A model generated the notes under the pieces. The model saw nothing but the letters and a program-made list of their open reading frames with translations, was not told where the DNA came from and did no database searches. Positions 33,760 through 47,174 of a stretch of DNA of 64,000 nt are shown in pieces. A program made the translations under genes and the position numbers. The DNA lies in the NCBI GenBank assembly GCA_032718475.1, contig JAUCBJ010003493.1, positions 54,224 to 118,223 of the forward strand, read 5' to 3'. The DNA comes from Nemertoderma westbladi. Its lineage: Eukaryota; Xenacoelomorpha; Nemertodermatida; Nemertodermatidae. Every line of letters starts with the position of its first letter. The first letter of the stretch is position 1.

Positions 33760-35984
33760 GCTTATGTGTACAGTTGAATGTCTACTGCTGTATTACAGTC
33801 TGAGCAAGTCTAGTAACTCAGTATTAACTGCTAGCCTAGTAATTAATTACCGGTACTGCTACTCAGTGTAGCGTGATATATATAATATATTAGAATACCG
33901 GTATGCTTATAGTATATATAACTATTATTACAGACTAGGTTTATCACAGAATACCGGTATAATTTTAGCACAAATATATATAAATATATAATAGGCCTAT
34001 CGGAATACCGGTATGCAGTTTACACTTATAGTGTATATTATATAAGTATAATTACAAACTAGAATTAATTACAGAATACCGGTATGATTTCAACCTAAAA
34101 TTTATAGAAATAAATATAATAAGCCTATTGTAAATACCGGTATATCAATTATTTTAAATAACTGAATTTCTGAATTTCAAGGGTTACTTGGTTACCTTAC
34201 TTACTTTATTACCGTTATTTGAGCAGTAATCCAACTGATATTGAGACCTAATGGTTGTATGGTAGGCCTACTATTTATAAATCGTTAGATTTGATTTATA
34301 ATATATATATACCCGTTTTAATGGGTTTTGTCAATGTTTGAAATAAATGTTATTATTTCTGGGGAGTAATCACTACACAAAGCGGTGCGCTTTCAGTGAA
34401 GTGTTACTTATAGGACACTAAAACAAATAATTCTAATTTACCTAAGTTACTTAATACTACAAATTACGTACAATTCGGGTGAGATTACAATCTCTAAATA
34501 AACACAAAAATTTACAAAAACACAAAATACGAATTTTCAGGGTAATTTTACAAGAAGTCTACAAACCAGCCTAACAAAGGGTTAGAATTCTGGTTATTAC
34601 AACGGACAGGGTACTACGGTATTTGAAATAATAAGTAGTAGTAAATACACTGCGTTGTCCAGATAGAAAAATACCACCGCCTGACGACCTATAGCCGTAT
34701 CGCTATAGGTTCTACGTTATGTATCACGGAGTGTTCCTACCTAGAAGTTAATAGAGCTAATCGAACGTGCCTATTAACCACTTTACAACACAAATATAAT
34801 GCCTACACTAATTACTCTCGGAAAGCACTGTACACTAAACCCTAAATTAGGTACGAGTACTTGTACAACATATAATCAGTAGTTAAATATACTTGAACAG
34901 CTAAAAGAACCACGGCATCTGCTGGAGTGACCGATGCACAAAATCACCAGTCTTTACCTACGCCAAGCAGCCCGTGTAGTACCGGGGTTAATTTAACTAT
35001 AGCGGTATGTATAACAAACACAATTACTGTAGGAACAAACTTGGGGAATGAATGTTGCGGATAATCGCATAAACTCTGAATAATAAATATTACGCTACGC
35101 GTACAAACTACTCAAACAAAATGCAGACCAAATACCGACAGACTACCATCAAGCCTAAACAAACTACGGTATATGCAGACTCCGAAATAATTAGGTAGTA
35201 TGCGTTCTAACCCAGTAGTACGACTTATTCTTTAATTGGGGGTTTACCTTACAGCATTCGCTGCCCCTACTTCCTAACCGTTCTTTATCGGACAAGTGAT
35301 CTACACACGCTGCAATCCGTTCAGACCTAATAACAGCCAGACAACTATCCAGCCTACAAATTATCTAAATAAAATTATACGCTACCCTTACAGACTTACA
35401 CAAACAAAGTACAGACGAAACGATGGCAGACTACTCTCAAGCCTAAATAAACTACAGGACATGCAGACTCCGAAATGATTAGGGAGTATGCGTTCTAACC
35501 CAGTAGTACGACTTATTCTTTAGTTGGGGGTTTACCTTACAGCATTCGCTGCCCCTACTTCCTAACCGTACTTAATCGGACAGGTGATCTACACACACTG
35601 CAATCCGTTCAGACTTAACAGCAATCAGACAACAGCTCAGCCTACAAATTGTCTGTACAATCTGATCAGGCTTACACGCCTTCTGTTCAATACTGGCCTA
35701 CAAACAAATAAAACTTGACAGAAATAAGTAAAATCTCAATAAAAAACCAGGGCTGCAGTCCCTGATTAATTATTAAGGCCTACCGGTATATAACTATCAA
35801 AATCGAATAATACTAATGTACTTATACTGGAAGTACCGGTTAGGACAGTTGGGCCTACGGACCTACAGAAGTACCGGTTCTGGCAGTTGGGCCTACTGAC
35901 CTACAGATGTACCGTTCAGGTTTACCGGTTGACCGGTACTTTCAACTTTATTGCTTACTGCAATAAAGAAGCTATATCCGTTAT
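33760..35984 (-). other. Leader of inner BEL/Pao
   Basis: This noncoding leader is homologous to 14993-16754 plus 23646-24042, without the TIR element. It has five AATACCGGTAT motifs at 33893-34140 within a ~120-bp repeating pattern, a ~297-bp direct repeat (about 35040-35640), and the same 9-bp hairpin next to the LTR (about 35947-35969). Confidence 0.85.
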
Positions 35985-37106
35985 TGTTCGCGCTTTCAGA
36001 CCTTTGGCAGTTTAACCCGCCAAATTAGGATGTCTTCTAGATAATAAATCACATTTAGCCTATGACAAGTATTTAATTCACTACACTAGTCGAAACCAAT
36101 CTGTGTGCGATCATTCACCCGTTGGATATACCCGGGAGATTGGGTTCGACGGCTTAATTTTATTGCTATGTAAGCCTAATGTATTATTTGACTGACAGTA
36201 TTATATAATCTCTGACAATATTATTCACCTTCGGGAAATATTAACAGTTCCTTTAGGACGTGGCGTTCTATCTATACAAACAGAGTTATGACTTAAACTA
36301 CTCACAACGATATGGCTTAGTTACAATTCACATATATGGCGCATTCTTTAGGAAATGCTTCGTTATCAGTCTCACTCATACACAATGCTGCACAATACTG
36401 CACACTGATCTGCCGATCTTCACTGATTTTAGTCACATATAAAAGGAACACGGACCGAATCATGTAGGGTCTATCAAATAATATTAGATTCACTTCAAAC
36501 CACTCAACATAGGTCGCAATCATTTATCTGTAACCTTTCTCTCTTACCTTCGGTATATCAAGAATATTGGGTTTTCGGGGTTATTTGTCGTTATTCCAAA
36601 TATAATAATTCATCAACCATATTATGAAGAACTGACAGTAAATAACAGTATAACAATATAAAAGTATGCACAGTGTTACACAGTATGCAGTGTATGCAGT
36701 ACTGCAGTATGCAGTATGCAGACATCAGACATCAGACATCAGACATCAGACATCAGATAACGGATATATGTCCTTATAATTAAGCCTACTAGTGTAAGAC
36801 TAAAAAGCTCTGATTGGTCAACCTGAACAACAAGAGAACAAAGAAACAAAGAAACGTCGACGTGGCAATATCAGCTGCTAGCCGTCGTCATGGTAGCGAC
36901 ACTGTTTTCAAGAGTATCGAGCTTTTACATCACGGAATTACGTATTATGTCCTCTAAAGTACAAATACAGAAGAAATAGCTTTTATGTCCGCTAAAACAC
37001 CAGTACAGCAAGGACACGGCCTTTTTATGCCTGGTAAACCAACTACAGAGTATTTTACGGGAAAAATAAGGAAAAATAACCGGACAATTCAGCAAAAGCT
37101 TTTACA
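35985..37106 (-). repeat. 5' LTR of inner BEL/Pao (LTR E)
   Basis: This 1122-bp LTR is ~99.2% identical to LTR D by eye apart from heptamer copy number. It is bounded by TGTTCGCGC and CTTTTACA on the + strand and followed by GCGGC. Confidence 0.92.
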
Positions 37107-39458
37107 GCGGCCGAAGCAAACAGAAAGGCGGAAAGAAAGGCGGCGGAGGCAGTGGCAGAAGCAGAACGGAGAGCGTCTGAAGAGACCACCCAACTAGAGT
37201 TAGAAAATCTGCAGGAGACGCAAGACAGCATCGGTAGGCAGTTAACAGACAGTCGAATGCAGATGATGAGTCGATCTACTTCCAAACGCCAAGGCTATAC
37301 ATCATCGGAGGAAGGGGATACCACCGATCCTGAAGGTGGAGGAAATCAATCTCGTCTCAGTAGACGTAGAAGAACATCTCACCGTCATAAATTGCCTGAT
37401 TTGCCCCCAGCTGTTAGAAGACAATTAGCTAGCACAACCGTAGGTAGTACAGAACCCACAGACCAAATTATTACCGTCAACAGACTCCCTACTATAACAG
37501 ATGAGCCTGAAATAATTAGGCCTTTTCTCGAAGCCACCCCTTCGGTGCTAGAGACACCTGTACTCCCTGAAACAAACTCTAAATTCCCTTTACACAGTAC
37601 TACACTGCATGTACCCGGTAGAACAGTCCGTGAGAATATCCCTGTCCTGGACGCAGAGAGAGAAATCAAAAATTTGTCTCCCGTCGTTCCGCGTCTGCCC
37701 GCTACAATGTTGGCGACTCCCGCTTCGGCGGTCGAGTGGGTAGAGGAGGGACGGCGGGGGATGAATCTCCTGCTCGGACAAATGCAGGAGACTGTCCACC
37801 AACTCAAGGGAACAGTAAGGGAAGGTAGAGTAGAATTACAAGAAGTGCAGCAAAGTATCGCGCTAGAACGCGACAAATTAGTCAATATACAAAAGGGTAT
37901 ATCAATACCCCCAGTAACATTGTGTCAACCTGTTAGGTCTGAAGTATTACATGCGCAAGGTGTGGAGCCTTCACGCATCTATACTGCTAGTGAAGTAGAA
38001 ACTCCTATAGCAAACCCTATTAAGGGTGATTATAAACCTGATGTTAATGATATTCCCTATATACCCGATAATAATCCTAGAAATTTATATACCGATAATT
38101 CGATATTAAATAATACGATGGCCCAAGAAAGCTTTACGCGTCAGATGGCTAGAACAGAAGCCCGCCAAGCGGTCAAAGTGGGAGAAATCGTCAAATTCAA
38201 TGGAGATGAGATGAAATGGTTACCTTTCAATGAATATTACAAAGATAGCATACAGAACTCTGTACTATCTAACGGAGAGAAACTTAGATTCCTCATCAAG
38301 TGCTTGGAAGGACCTCCCAAGTTAATGGCGTTAAAGTTTATTGGACATCCAGATGGATTGAGACAAGTTTGGGACACACTAAACATCAGGTATGGTAACA
38401 AGGATAACATAGCTAAGTATTTGTATGCAAAATTAGTAGCCCCCCGAAAGTTCCTTAGTGGCGGGATTATAGAGTTTTCCGATGAGATTCAGGAGACCTG
38501 TAGACAATTGGACTGGTTAGGTAAGTCTCATGAATATCAGAGTTCAATGGTTATTGGAGCCATAGTCTCTACTTTACCAAAGGGTGGAGTATGTACACGC
38601 TGGGACAAGAAAGTGTTGTATATGAATGAGCAGCAACGACGAAGCCCTACCATGGCGGATCTCATGTCCTTCTTAGATGGTGAAGTAAAACTACAACTCA
38701 TAAAGCAATCCAGAGAGAAAACATCGGAAAATAAGGTAAGTGAGAAACCCGTTTCTAGGAGAAGAGTAACACCAGTATGGTACACTGACGACGGCGAAAG
38801 CCTAGCTTCTCAAGAAGAAGACAGCAGGAAAGACACTGATACATTTTACTACGTTAACAAAAACACAAAGGACGTAAGTAAATACAAGGCTCGAACCAAC
38901 GATAGGAGAGAACAGGTTGCCAAGACTCCTCCTCAGTCTCCTAGCAGAATGCACGGAAGAAAGCCCGAAGAAAGAACGAGAGTGCATAACGTTACCCAAG
39001 GTAAAGTGAGTAACATCAAACCCAACTGTGCACTGTGCGACGGGCCCCACCGTTTGAGCGCGTGTGTTGAATTTCTAAAGAAATCCCTTGTAGACAGACG
39101 TGCAGTCATGTGGGATAAGCGGTTATGCTATAATTGCCTCAGATCAGGACACCAACGGCGAACCTGTTACTCCGACGTAAAGTGTGCAAAGTGTGGCGCA
39201 AAACATCACATCTTGTTACACAGTGAGTTCGAACGAGACAACCCGAGTCTGGTAAGTGAGCCCGAGCTACATGTCCAATTCAGTGATGTAAATGACACTG
39301 ATCAAGAATCTGAGATGGAAGGATTCTATACTGACGAATTCTCCGACGCCAATGAATCCTGTTACCTAATAAATACCGCAGTGTATCGAGCACTTACTTA
39401 CGAAAAGGACACCGACACTGAGTTCCCTCCAACTACTTTTGCCAGACAACCATCTTGA
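37107..39458 (+). pseudogene. gag: Gag, 3' half, outer BEL/Pao
   Basis: This resumes the frame cut at 25331. After the coiled coil comes a Thr/Pro-rich linker, then the BEL/Pao gag domain (VGEIVKFNGDEMKWLPFNEYY, GVCTRWDKKVLYM) and two zinc knuckles (CYNCLRSGHQRRTC, CAKCGAKHHILLH; about 39125-39225) that would bind element RNA. A TGA at 39456-39458 stands where the inner copy has TGG (tryptophan), so the gag-pol frame, continuous in the family, is broken here by one nonsense change. The next codons continue in the same frame into the protease. Confidence 0.9.
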
Positions 39459-42400
39459 AAAGCTCCAACTTCCAACGTAGGAATCAGAGAATTTCCGGTA
39501 GTACAGGTAAGAGTTCACGGGCCCAACAAAAGTTACATAGTGAACGCCCTCCTTGACTCCGGCAGCACAGGTACATTCATCGATCAAGAACTAGCCGAAG
39601 ATAACTTTGCTGGACAACCCAAATTCCGGACTAAATTGAATATGTCAGGGATTATGCAGGTTTGGAAATCTACCCTAACGGCAGATTACTATGTAGGTGT
39701 GTTGTCCACCCCCCAGGATAAATTAGGAGCACAAGGTATAAGGTCGGTAAAAATGGTGGCTATAAAGAACTTCGCTACTACCCAAGCAGACCTTTATAAT
39801 TGGGACGAGGATGAGAGCATCCAACATCTTAAGATACCTCGATTCCAGACAGATTATCCTGGAGTGCAAATACTCATCGGCCAAAACGCGCATGAGGCGC
39901 TCGAGACGTTGGAGAAACGGCCTGCTCAGCCGCAGCCACTGCAAACCTATGCGGTAAGAACTAGAGTAGGTTGGTACTTTACTGGCCCTTCCCGCAGAAC
40001 TCTCGAAGAGAGAATGTCACAAGAACGAATATACCAAGTAAACGATTGGGAAGTGGAGAGCAGTGAGGTGGACGAACTAACTGAGGGAACACCATACTCC
40101 TCAGATAATGACGACATCTATCAACTCTTTGATGAAGAGAACACAATCGATCTACTTACAGAAAACAAAACTTGGAAAAACCAGGTGAGCCTATGTCAAC
40201 TGATTCGCCCATCAGGACCCTTTGATTACAATGACGAATTAAATGATGAGATAGAGCGCTACAACGCTAGAACTCGGGACGAACTCGCCGTACGATTCTT
40301 TACTCAGGAATTGGTAGAGCCCAATTCATACGATAAGGCCCTATCAATAGAAGAAGAAAGAGCCAAGCAAATCCAGGAAACAACTACACGTTTTTTAAAA
40401 GATCAAGGTAGATATGAAATTGGCCTACCATTTCGAAAACGAGAACCTAGATTTATAAATAACAGACCTTTGGCCGAGAAAAGAATCACTCAATTACATC
40501 GACGCCTTACGGCAAATGCTTCAGCTAAAGAAATGTACCAAACTCAGCTGAAGAAATTTATTACCAAGGGATACGCGGAGCGAGTACCGGAAGGAACACC
40601 AATAACTGAGAGAACGTATTACTTAACACATCATTACGTTCCCAAACCCGGGAAACCACATGAAGTACGAGTCGTATTCGATGGCTCCGCTTTATATATG
40701 GGACAATCCCTCAATTCCGAGTTATTACCAGGACCCAACTTACTCCAATCCTTGTTGGGAATACTTTTAAGATTAAGACAATATTCCATCGCGTTTGCCT
40801 CCGATATAGAAGGAATGTTCTTACAAGTCAAGGCGCTGGATAGAGATAGAGACAGCCTAAGATTTCTGTGGTGGCCTGAAGGAGATCTCAACCAGAAACC
40901 GGTAGAGTACTGGATGACCATCCAGGCTTTTGGGATCATATCAAGCCCTTCCAACGCCTGCTCCGTGGTGCGGACCACTGCAAATGACAACCGGGACGCC
41001 TTCTCAAAAGAGGTGATAGACAACATCAAGTGTAATATATACATGGACGACAATTTAAAGTCCCTTCCATCAGTAAAAGAAGCCATTGATGTCGCGAAAG
41101 GAACGGTAGAGTGTTTGAAAAGAGGTGGATTTCGACTGACGAAATTCACCAGCAACTGCCGTGAGTTTCTGGAAGCGATACCGGCAGAAGACCGAGGAAC
41201 GAAAGACCTGGACTTAATAAAGGACGATCTTCCAGAAACCAAGACGCTTGGCTTGAAGTGGGACACAGAAAGAGATATCCTGTTTTTTCAGCTAAAACAG
41301 CGAGATAATCCAGTTCGGACCAAATGGATTTGTTTAAGTATCCTGAGCACTTATTACAGTTGAGTTTAGTACAACAAATGTGGCTTGAAAACCGCTCATG
41401 GGACGATCCACTTAAGGGAGAACTGTTAAATAAGTGGATGAAATGGGAAGATTATCTACCTGCCATCGAGAGCTTTGTAATTCCCCGTGCATATTTTGGT
41501 CATGTTCTCCCTACGTATTCCTATCAACTCCATGTGTTTGGAGACGCCAGTGACATGGGAATAGGTATAGTAGCATATCTGCGAGTCGAAACTCCGGATG
41601 GAATCAAAGTCGCCTTGGTTACCTCTAAGGCATTGATTAACAACAAGTTAAAGGTTCCTCGAGCGGAGTTAAAAGCGGCTTTATACACTACAGCCATCGG
41701 CCAGAACGTAACAGAACAAATCGACTATCCACTGGAGAAAACGGTTTATTGGACCGACGCTTTACTCGTGTTGGAGTACATAACCAATGAAGTCTGTCAG
41801 TTCAGCGTCTTTGTTACTAACAGAGTAGCCATTATTCTTAGTCGCACAAAGATAGATCAATGGAGACATTGCCCTGGTACGATTAATCCAGCCGATATCG
41901 CCTCCAGGGGAGCAACTCCACAGGAACTGATAGATACTCCAGACTGGTTGGGTGGACCCGACTTCCTGAGCAAGGAAGAGGATGAATGGCCTCCTCACCT
42001 TACTACGGCGGAGATTAGACAAGCCAAGGGAGCGGAGAAAGTCAAACCTAAAACCCGGGCGAGTAAATCGAAGTTATTTAAACCGACGATCGATCTATCT
42101 GTATTACATACTTCCGGAAACGATGCTTCGGATCCACAATCCCTCCCCACAAATAAATCTGTTGTGGAAATTAGAGATAGAGATTGGAAATCTGGAATAC
42201 CAGACGTCTCGCAAGGAATCTCACCCCTGCTGCAGAGAGCAATGCATCACTACAGTTCCTGGAACCGGCTCTGTAAAGCCGTCACATATTTAAGGAGATG
42301 TTTTCATCATCACTACTCCAGGACGAAGACCATTAGTGACACTGCTCCATTGACATCTGCGCAAGTTCATGTTATTAAAGATCTACCAAAGTATAAGATA

Positions 42401-43888
42401 TCCGACCGGTTTCTAAAGGAGAAACTCAGCTACCAGGAGCATGAAGAAACCAATAAGCAGATACTGAGACTCCTGCAATGCTATGAGGATTCCGATAAGT
42501 ATTTCCTGTTGTTGAGAAATCCGCAGATGCGCTTAAGGGATCGCTTCTCTAGCACAATGATAGATGGGTTAATACGTGTTGGAGGAAGGCTTACCAATGC
42601 GCCATTATCCTTTGACACTAAATTCCCCATACTCATTAGAAATCTTGAAGTACAAATCAAGATGATTGTAGATGTTCACAGTAAACTTTATCATGCTGGT
42701 AGAGAACGAGTTCTTAGCGAAATCCGAACTCGCTATTATTTTTATAAACCCCGTAGAGCTCTAAACCAAGTTCTCAGGAACTGCATACCCTGTAGGAAAG
42801 CATTCAGTAAGCCTTTGACACAGCGAGAGGCAGAATTACCTAGGGAACGAGTAAGCTTCTATGAACTACCTTTTACTAATACTGGTGTAGATTTATTTGA
42901 CCCTATTGAAGTATATCGTGCTAGGACTATAGTCAAGAGATGGTGTGTCATCTTCGTATGCATGACTTGTAGAGCCATCCATCTCGATATGGTGAACGAT
43001 CTATCTACCAACAGCTTTGTTTTAAGTTTACGCCGACAGATCGCTCGCTTCGGGACTAGTAATACCATGAGATCGGATAAGGGAACGAACTTCATTGGTG
43101 CCAACAACGAAATCCAGGCTTACGTGAAGGACTGGAACCAAAGACAGGTGGACGATCAGCTAAGGATAACAGCGTCTAGCTGGACCTTCAACGCCGCCGA
43201 CGCCCCTTGGTGGGGAGGAAGTTGGGAGAGATTAATTAGAAGTGTCAAGACCGCATTTCACTTTATAGTGCCATGCCGCGCGTATCTCACCGACGAACTT
43301 TTGCGGACGTTAATGGAGGAAATAGCTGCCTATCTCAACGAGAGACCGCTTATGCCAGTCTCATCGAGTCCCGATTCCCTGGAAGCGCTAACACCCGCGC
43401 ACTTCCTACTGAAGAAACCTGTAGCCATGCTCCCACAATCGGAGATTGCCGACGGAGACGAATACTGCCGTCGAACTTGGCAACTTATGCAGTTGCTATC
43501 CCGTCGTTTCGCTGACCATTTCGAGAAACATTATCTGCCTACGCTACAACTTCGAACTAAGTGGTTTGCGCAGCAAGAAAATGTCAGCGCCGGAGATATG
43601 GTGCTTATTGTAGATCCAGACCTCCCACGTAAACGGTGGCAGACAGGTCGTATCATCGAGACTCACATCTCGGATGATGGTTTAGTGCGCTCGGTAGAAC
43701 TCGTCGTCATGCGGCGTAACTTCAAGAAGCCAGGCATAATCTTTGAGACGCAACAACTCAATCGCCCAGTTGGTCGTTTATGTTTACTGGAAAGAGACAG
43801 AGAACTCTCCGGAAACTATGGAAGGCAAGACACTCTTCCCACGACCACCTCCCTAATTCCTCAAACATCTAGGGACTCCCCAACGTGA
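39459..43888 (+). pseudogene. pol: Pol: protease, RT, RNase H, integrase; outer BEL/Pao
   Basis: The frame runs from the nonsense codon at 39456 to 41363. It holds the aspartic protease motif LLDSGSTGTFI (39546-39580) and a Pao-type reverse transcriptase with VRVVFDGSA and catalytic YMDD (about 41040). Near 41330 the frame shifts, probably with a deletion of roughly 20 codons between VRTK and the KYPEHLL region. The second frame (to 43888) has RNase H (VFGDASDMGIGIVAY, about 41540; RAELKAALY; TDALLVLEY), the integrase zinc region (H-x4-H, C-x2-C at IPCRKAF), the D-D-E core (GVDLF about 42888, RSDKGTNF about 43070, WGGSWERLIRS about 43215) and the C-terminal GDMVLIVDPDLPRKRW domain. The ending RPVGRLCLLE is typical of BEL/Pao. 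Confidence 0.93.
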
Positions 43889-45512
43889 TACGTCTGGAGT
43901 GGGGCATGACTATATTATTTTATCTATTTTATTATATTTTATATGCAAACATTATTATGTACTTTATTATAATCGTTTTTATTTAATTTTATTTAGTAGA
44001 ATGTTATTTTAGTGATTATTTAGTAGATTAGTGCAATATATTAGTGTTTATTACGTACGTAATTACATATAATATATATTTAGTGTGATGGCGAGAAATA
44101 ATTCTTTTTCTCTTTCCTTACTGTCCGTATTATATTATAAATACGAGACTACAGTAAGATGACATGTCCGTACTTATTAAAGTACAATAAAGCTCCTACT
44201 ATATTTAAGTATTATTGGTAGGCAGAGTATTAGGAATGCAAAGTTCAGATCCTCGTGTCTCGGCTAAACCAAGCTCTGGGTAGACCTTGGAAACGACTTG
44301 CCTCTTCACACTGACATTGCTTCGTGCGATATTGCTCTTCTACCTTATAGTAAATAATACATATAGTAGCGTGATGTCCCTCTAACAGTAGCGTAAAACG
44401 CAAATAAATCTGTTAAACCTTTTGACCATCTGTAATTCTAGTCGATTAAGATATCGCGGCACCCACCGATATACTTGAAAGACAAATTCTAGAATCAGTG
44501 GTTAACGTCCCCAGACAAGTTCTGGAATAAATCGGTGCCCATCTTAAATATTAATTTAATATTTAGAAAATCTGTAAAATTCATATCCTTTAAAATTTCT
44601 AGTCAATTGAGATATCGCAGCACTTACCGATACTCTTAAAAGACAATTTTATAGAATTGAGGATCCTAGGTTCCCAGACCTGCTCTGGAATAAAATTGTG
44701 TCAATTTTACTATCAAATAATAAAATTCACGGGAATAAATTTAAATTCATATTTTAAATGAATTTCATAAATTGCCATTTTGTGCAATTTATAACATTCC
44801 CAAAATTCCATTAATTAATAGATCATGGGAGCGGAGATTCATCCTATTGAGTGTATTAGAGTGCGAGAATCTCCAACATATAGTCAATAGCCGATAAAAT
44901 TACTAAAATCATGCATAAAGAGGATATTGACAATTAAAGAATTACTATTAAATAGCATCCCAGATCTGTATGCATGAGAATTACCCTAATTCTACCGCTA
45001 GCTTTCCATAATGTCACCATAGCAACACCCACGCTAGAATTAGAAGCAAGTTAAAAGAACAATAGAAAGCTTGTCCCCTTGCATAGCATAGAGAATGCAT
45101 AGCACACTGTTAGTATCCAAGGATACACAGTAATAACGTGACATTCTGGAAGGCACTGACTAACGGACAAATGGTCTGTATGTGTACAATTAGTGACAGT
45201 TGTGTGGAGTTTGTGCGTTTATAGGTGAATGTTACTGCTAAAGTATGTTTACAGTAGCTAGTCGCAATTGTGAAAATAACCCAACTCTCCTATAGCAAGA
45301 ACCTCAAGTGAATCCAAGCCTTTGGGACGGACAGTGGAGGGACTTGTGCCGGTTATCGTTGTCGTGCTGTTGCTACATGTTGGCGTAAACACCGCGACAA
45401 CGGTACATCGGCACTGAGAATCCCACTGTCCGGCGGCAACGAGAGGTAGGCAGCGACGCCCGCTCGCCTAAACATAAACTCATCTTGATATTAATAAACT
45501 CAGATAGCAGAT
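43889..45512 (+). other. Spacer between pol and third ORF, outer BEL/Pao
   Basis: No gene is seen. It aligns with 27894-29547 inverted. It could hold a splice acceptor or internal promoter for the third ORF; none was recognised with confidence. Confidence 0.7.
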
Positions 45513-47096
45513 ATGACGGAGTTGATAGAAGATGATCTTGGTATCAGGGAGCGATATACTCTACCTTTACAAGCATTTGTGGATAGCTTGATACGCGGTG
45601 AAGCCGATCCAATCGTTACGGAGGACGATGGTCGTTATATCGAACCGCCGATGTCCCAAGAGCAACTTACGCGTGAATTGGACTATCGAAAATTCACCGC
45701 TCGTTATACGAATCGTAATGGTACGTATATGGACTTCTTAATTACCGGCCATCCTATCGATTTACATGATACGGACGATGTAGACACCGAAAGGGAAATG
45801 GTTCTATTTAAATATCATACCCAGCGGAGTCGTAACGATAAACCGAGAATAGAACACGAAAATTCTATTCGTAACAAACTGGAAAGAGAAAACGTTGAAG
45901 AACCGGATAAACGCATCGACTTCACCGACAACCTGGAATTTTTGAGAGAAACCTATCTCAACATCGCCAGTCAGCAGAACCTAGAGACTCGATATCCTCA
46001 AGGTATACATCATGACCCTATGGTAGAACTCAAACGGCTCTATTTCACTATGATGTATCTTACCGCCGATCGTCCACTACCTGTTATCCCGGATAGTTTT
46101 GAACAAATGGAAGAATATTGCAAAACTGGAGAACGATCACCCGCATTTCCTCTACAGGACGTACGTCTTTGGTATTATTGTGACGAATGCCCTAGACCCA
46201 ACCAACAAGCTGAAGGACACAAACGTCCGCTGTTCCTATTTCCACAAACAACCGGCGATGGAAATTTATTGTGCATATTGCAGACACAATAACTTGCACA
46301 TTTTTGCGGTTTGCCCTCAATTTATGACTCAATGTCACCATTGTCAACTAAAGGGACACGCCAGTTTCGATTGCCCTTTTTATCACGATTTGGAAAGCGT
46401 AGATGAAATGATGACACTATGTTACATCAGAGCTTGGGAAGCGAACGCTGATTTACATTGTGATTCGCGCCATCGCTATTATCCTGGACGCGCTTACGAA
46501 GGAGTTTATGCGTTCCATCCTTATCTATTCGCTTCTGTCGAACAGAAATCACGCATATCGAGTTACGAACTACTGAAGCGCGTCGGAGAATGTATTTCAA
46601 CCAAGTTTGTACGCAATTTCTCAGGAGTATTAATCCTAGCGACATTCACTCCTATAACTTAATCAATTTTATCCGTCAGGATCCGGGCTATGGAGACTTA
46701 TTTGTTAACTCACACCCCGAGTTACAGGAAGTATATCGAAGGCCTTACGAATACCGAGCCCGCGAACGCGAGTTGGAAAGAACCATTAAACCCAGGAAGT
46801 TTCTGACTGCCTATGGTCCACCCACGGCTCACGTTCAGACCACTCGTAAAGGACCCGTAAGAGCGGCCGTCCTAAAACGCGCTCTAAAGGCCGTTAGACC
46901 CCTCTCCCCCGACGTTCAACCCGGCACTTCGACCGGCGGATACACCGACCATAATCCTACACCCTCTGATGCAATCATATTGCACCCTTCACCCAGGAGT
47001 TATAGCCCTCCTTGTAAAGTGGCTCGCCCCAAAGAGAAAAAGACTCTGGCTAGCCTTAAAAAACTGCGTAAACGCCGTCCGCGCAAGAAAGACTAA
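45513..47096 (+). pseudogene. Third ORF in env position: zinc-knuckle, basic-tail protein
   Basis: This begins MTELIEDDLGI at 45513. Two frame changes (about 46190-46255 and 46600-46660) split it into three overlapping frames, so this copy is broken; about 525 codons in all. The N-terminal ~230 residues are acidic and helical with no recognised domain. The middle is rich in Cys/His: YYCDECPRPNQQAEGH, YCAYCRHNNLHIFAVC, and a perfect C-x2-C-x4-H-x4-C knuckle (CHHCQLKGHASFDC, about 46338-46380). The C-terminal third is proline- and basic-rich, ending KKLRKRRPRKKD. There is no signal peptide or membrane segment, so it is not an envelope. It lies between pol and the 3' LTR, as in the inner copy and at 1-463. 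An RNA-binding accessory role is an inference from the knuckle and basic tail. Confidence 0.8.
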
Positions 47097-47174
47097 CTGT
47101 TTAGAGTATTTACGTATATTAGAAACTGTGATTTAGTATATTTTATAGACTTAAATCCCATTTTCTGGGAGCGG

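Larger units (their letters stand above)
25332..37106 (-). mobile_element. Inner BEL/Pao retrotransposon, inverted, internally deleted
   Basis: This complete 11,775-bp insertion reads on the minus strand: 5' LTR 37106-35985, leader 35984-33760, one 1403-codon gag-pol remnant 33759-29548, spacer, remnant of the third ORF 27893-26540, 3' LTR 26481-25332. It sits in gag of the outer element with target duplication GCGGC. LTRs differ by about nine substitutions by eye plus four heptamer repeat units. RT, RNase H and most of integrase are gone, so any mobility would depend on enzymes from other copies. Confidence 0.93.

Noticed and set aside
44220-44290. tRNA-like sequence (GTTCAGATCC resembling a B box)
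   Set aside because: No cloverleaf or convincing A box could be drawn; it is part of the BEL/Pao spacer shared by both copies.
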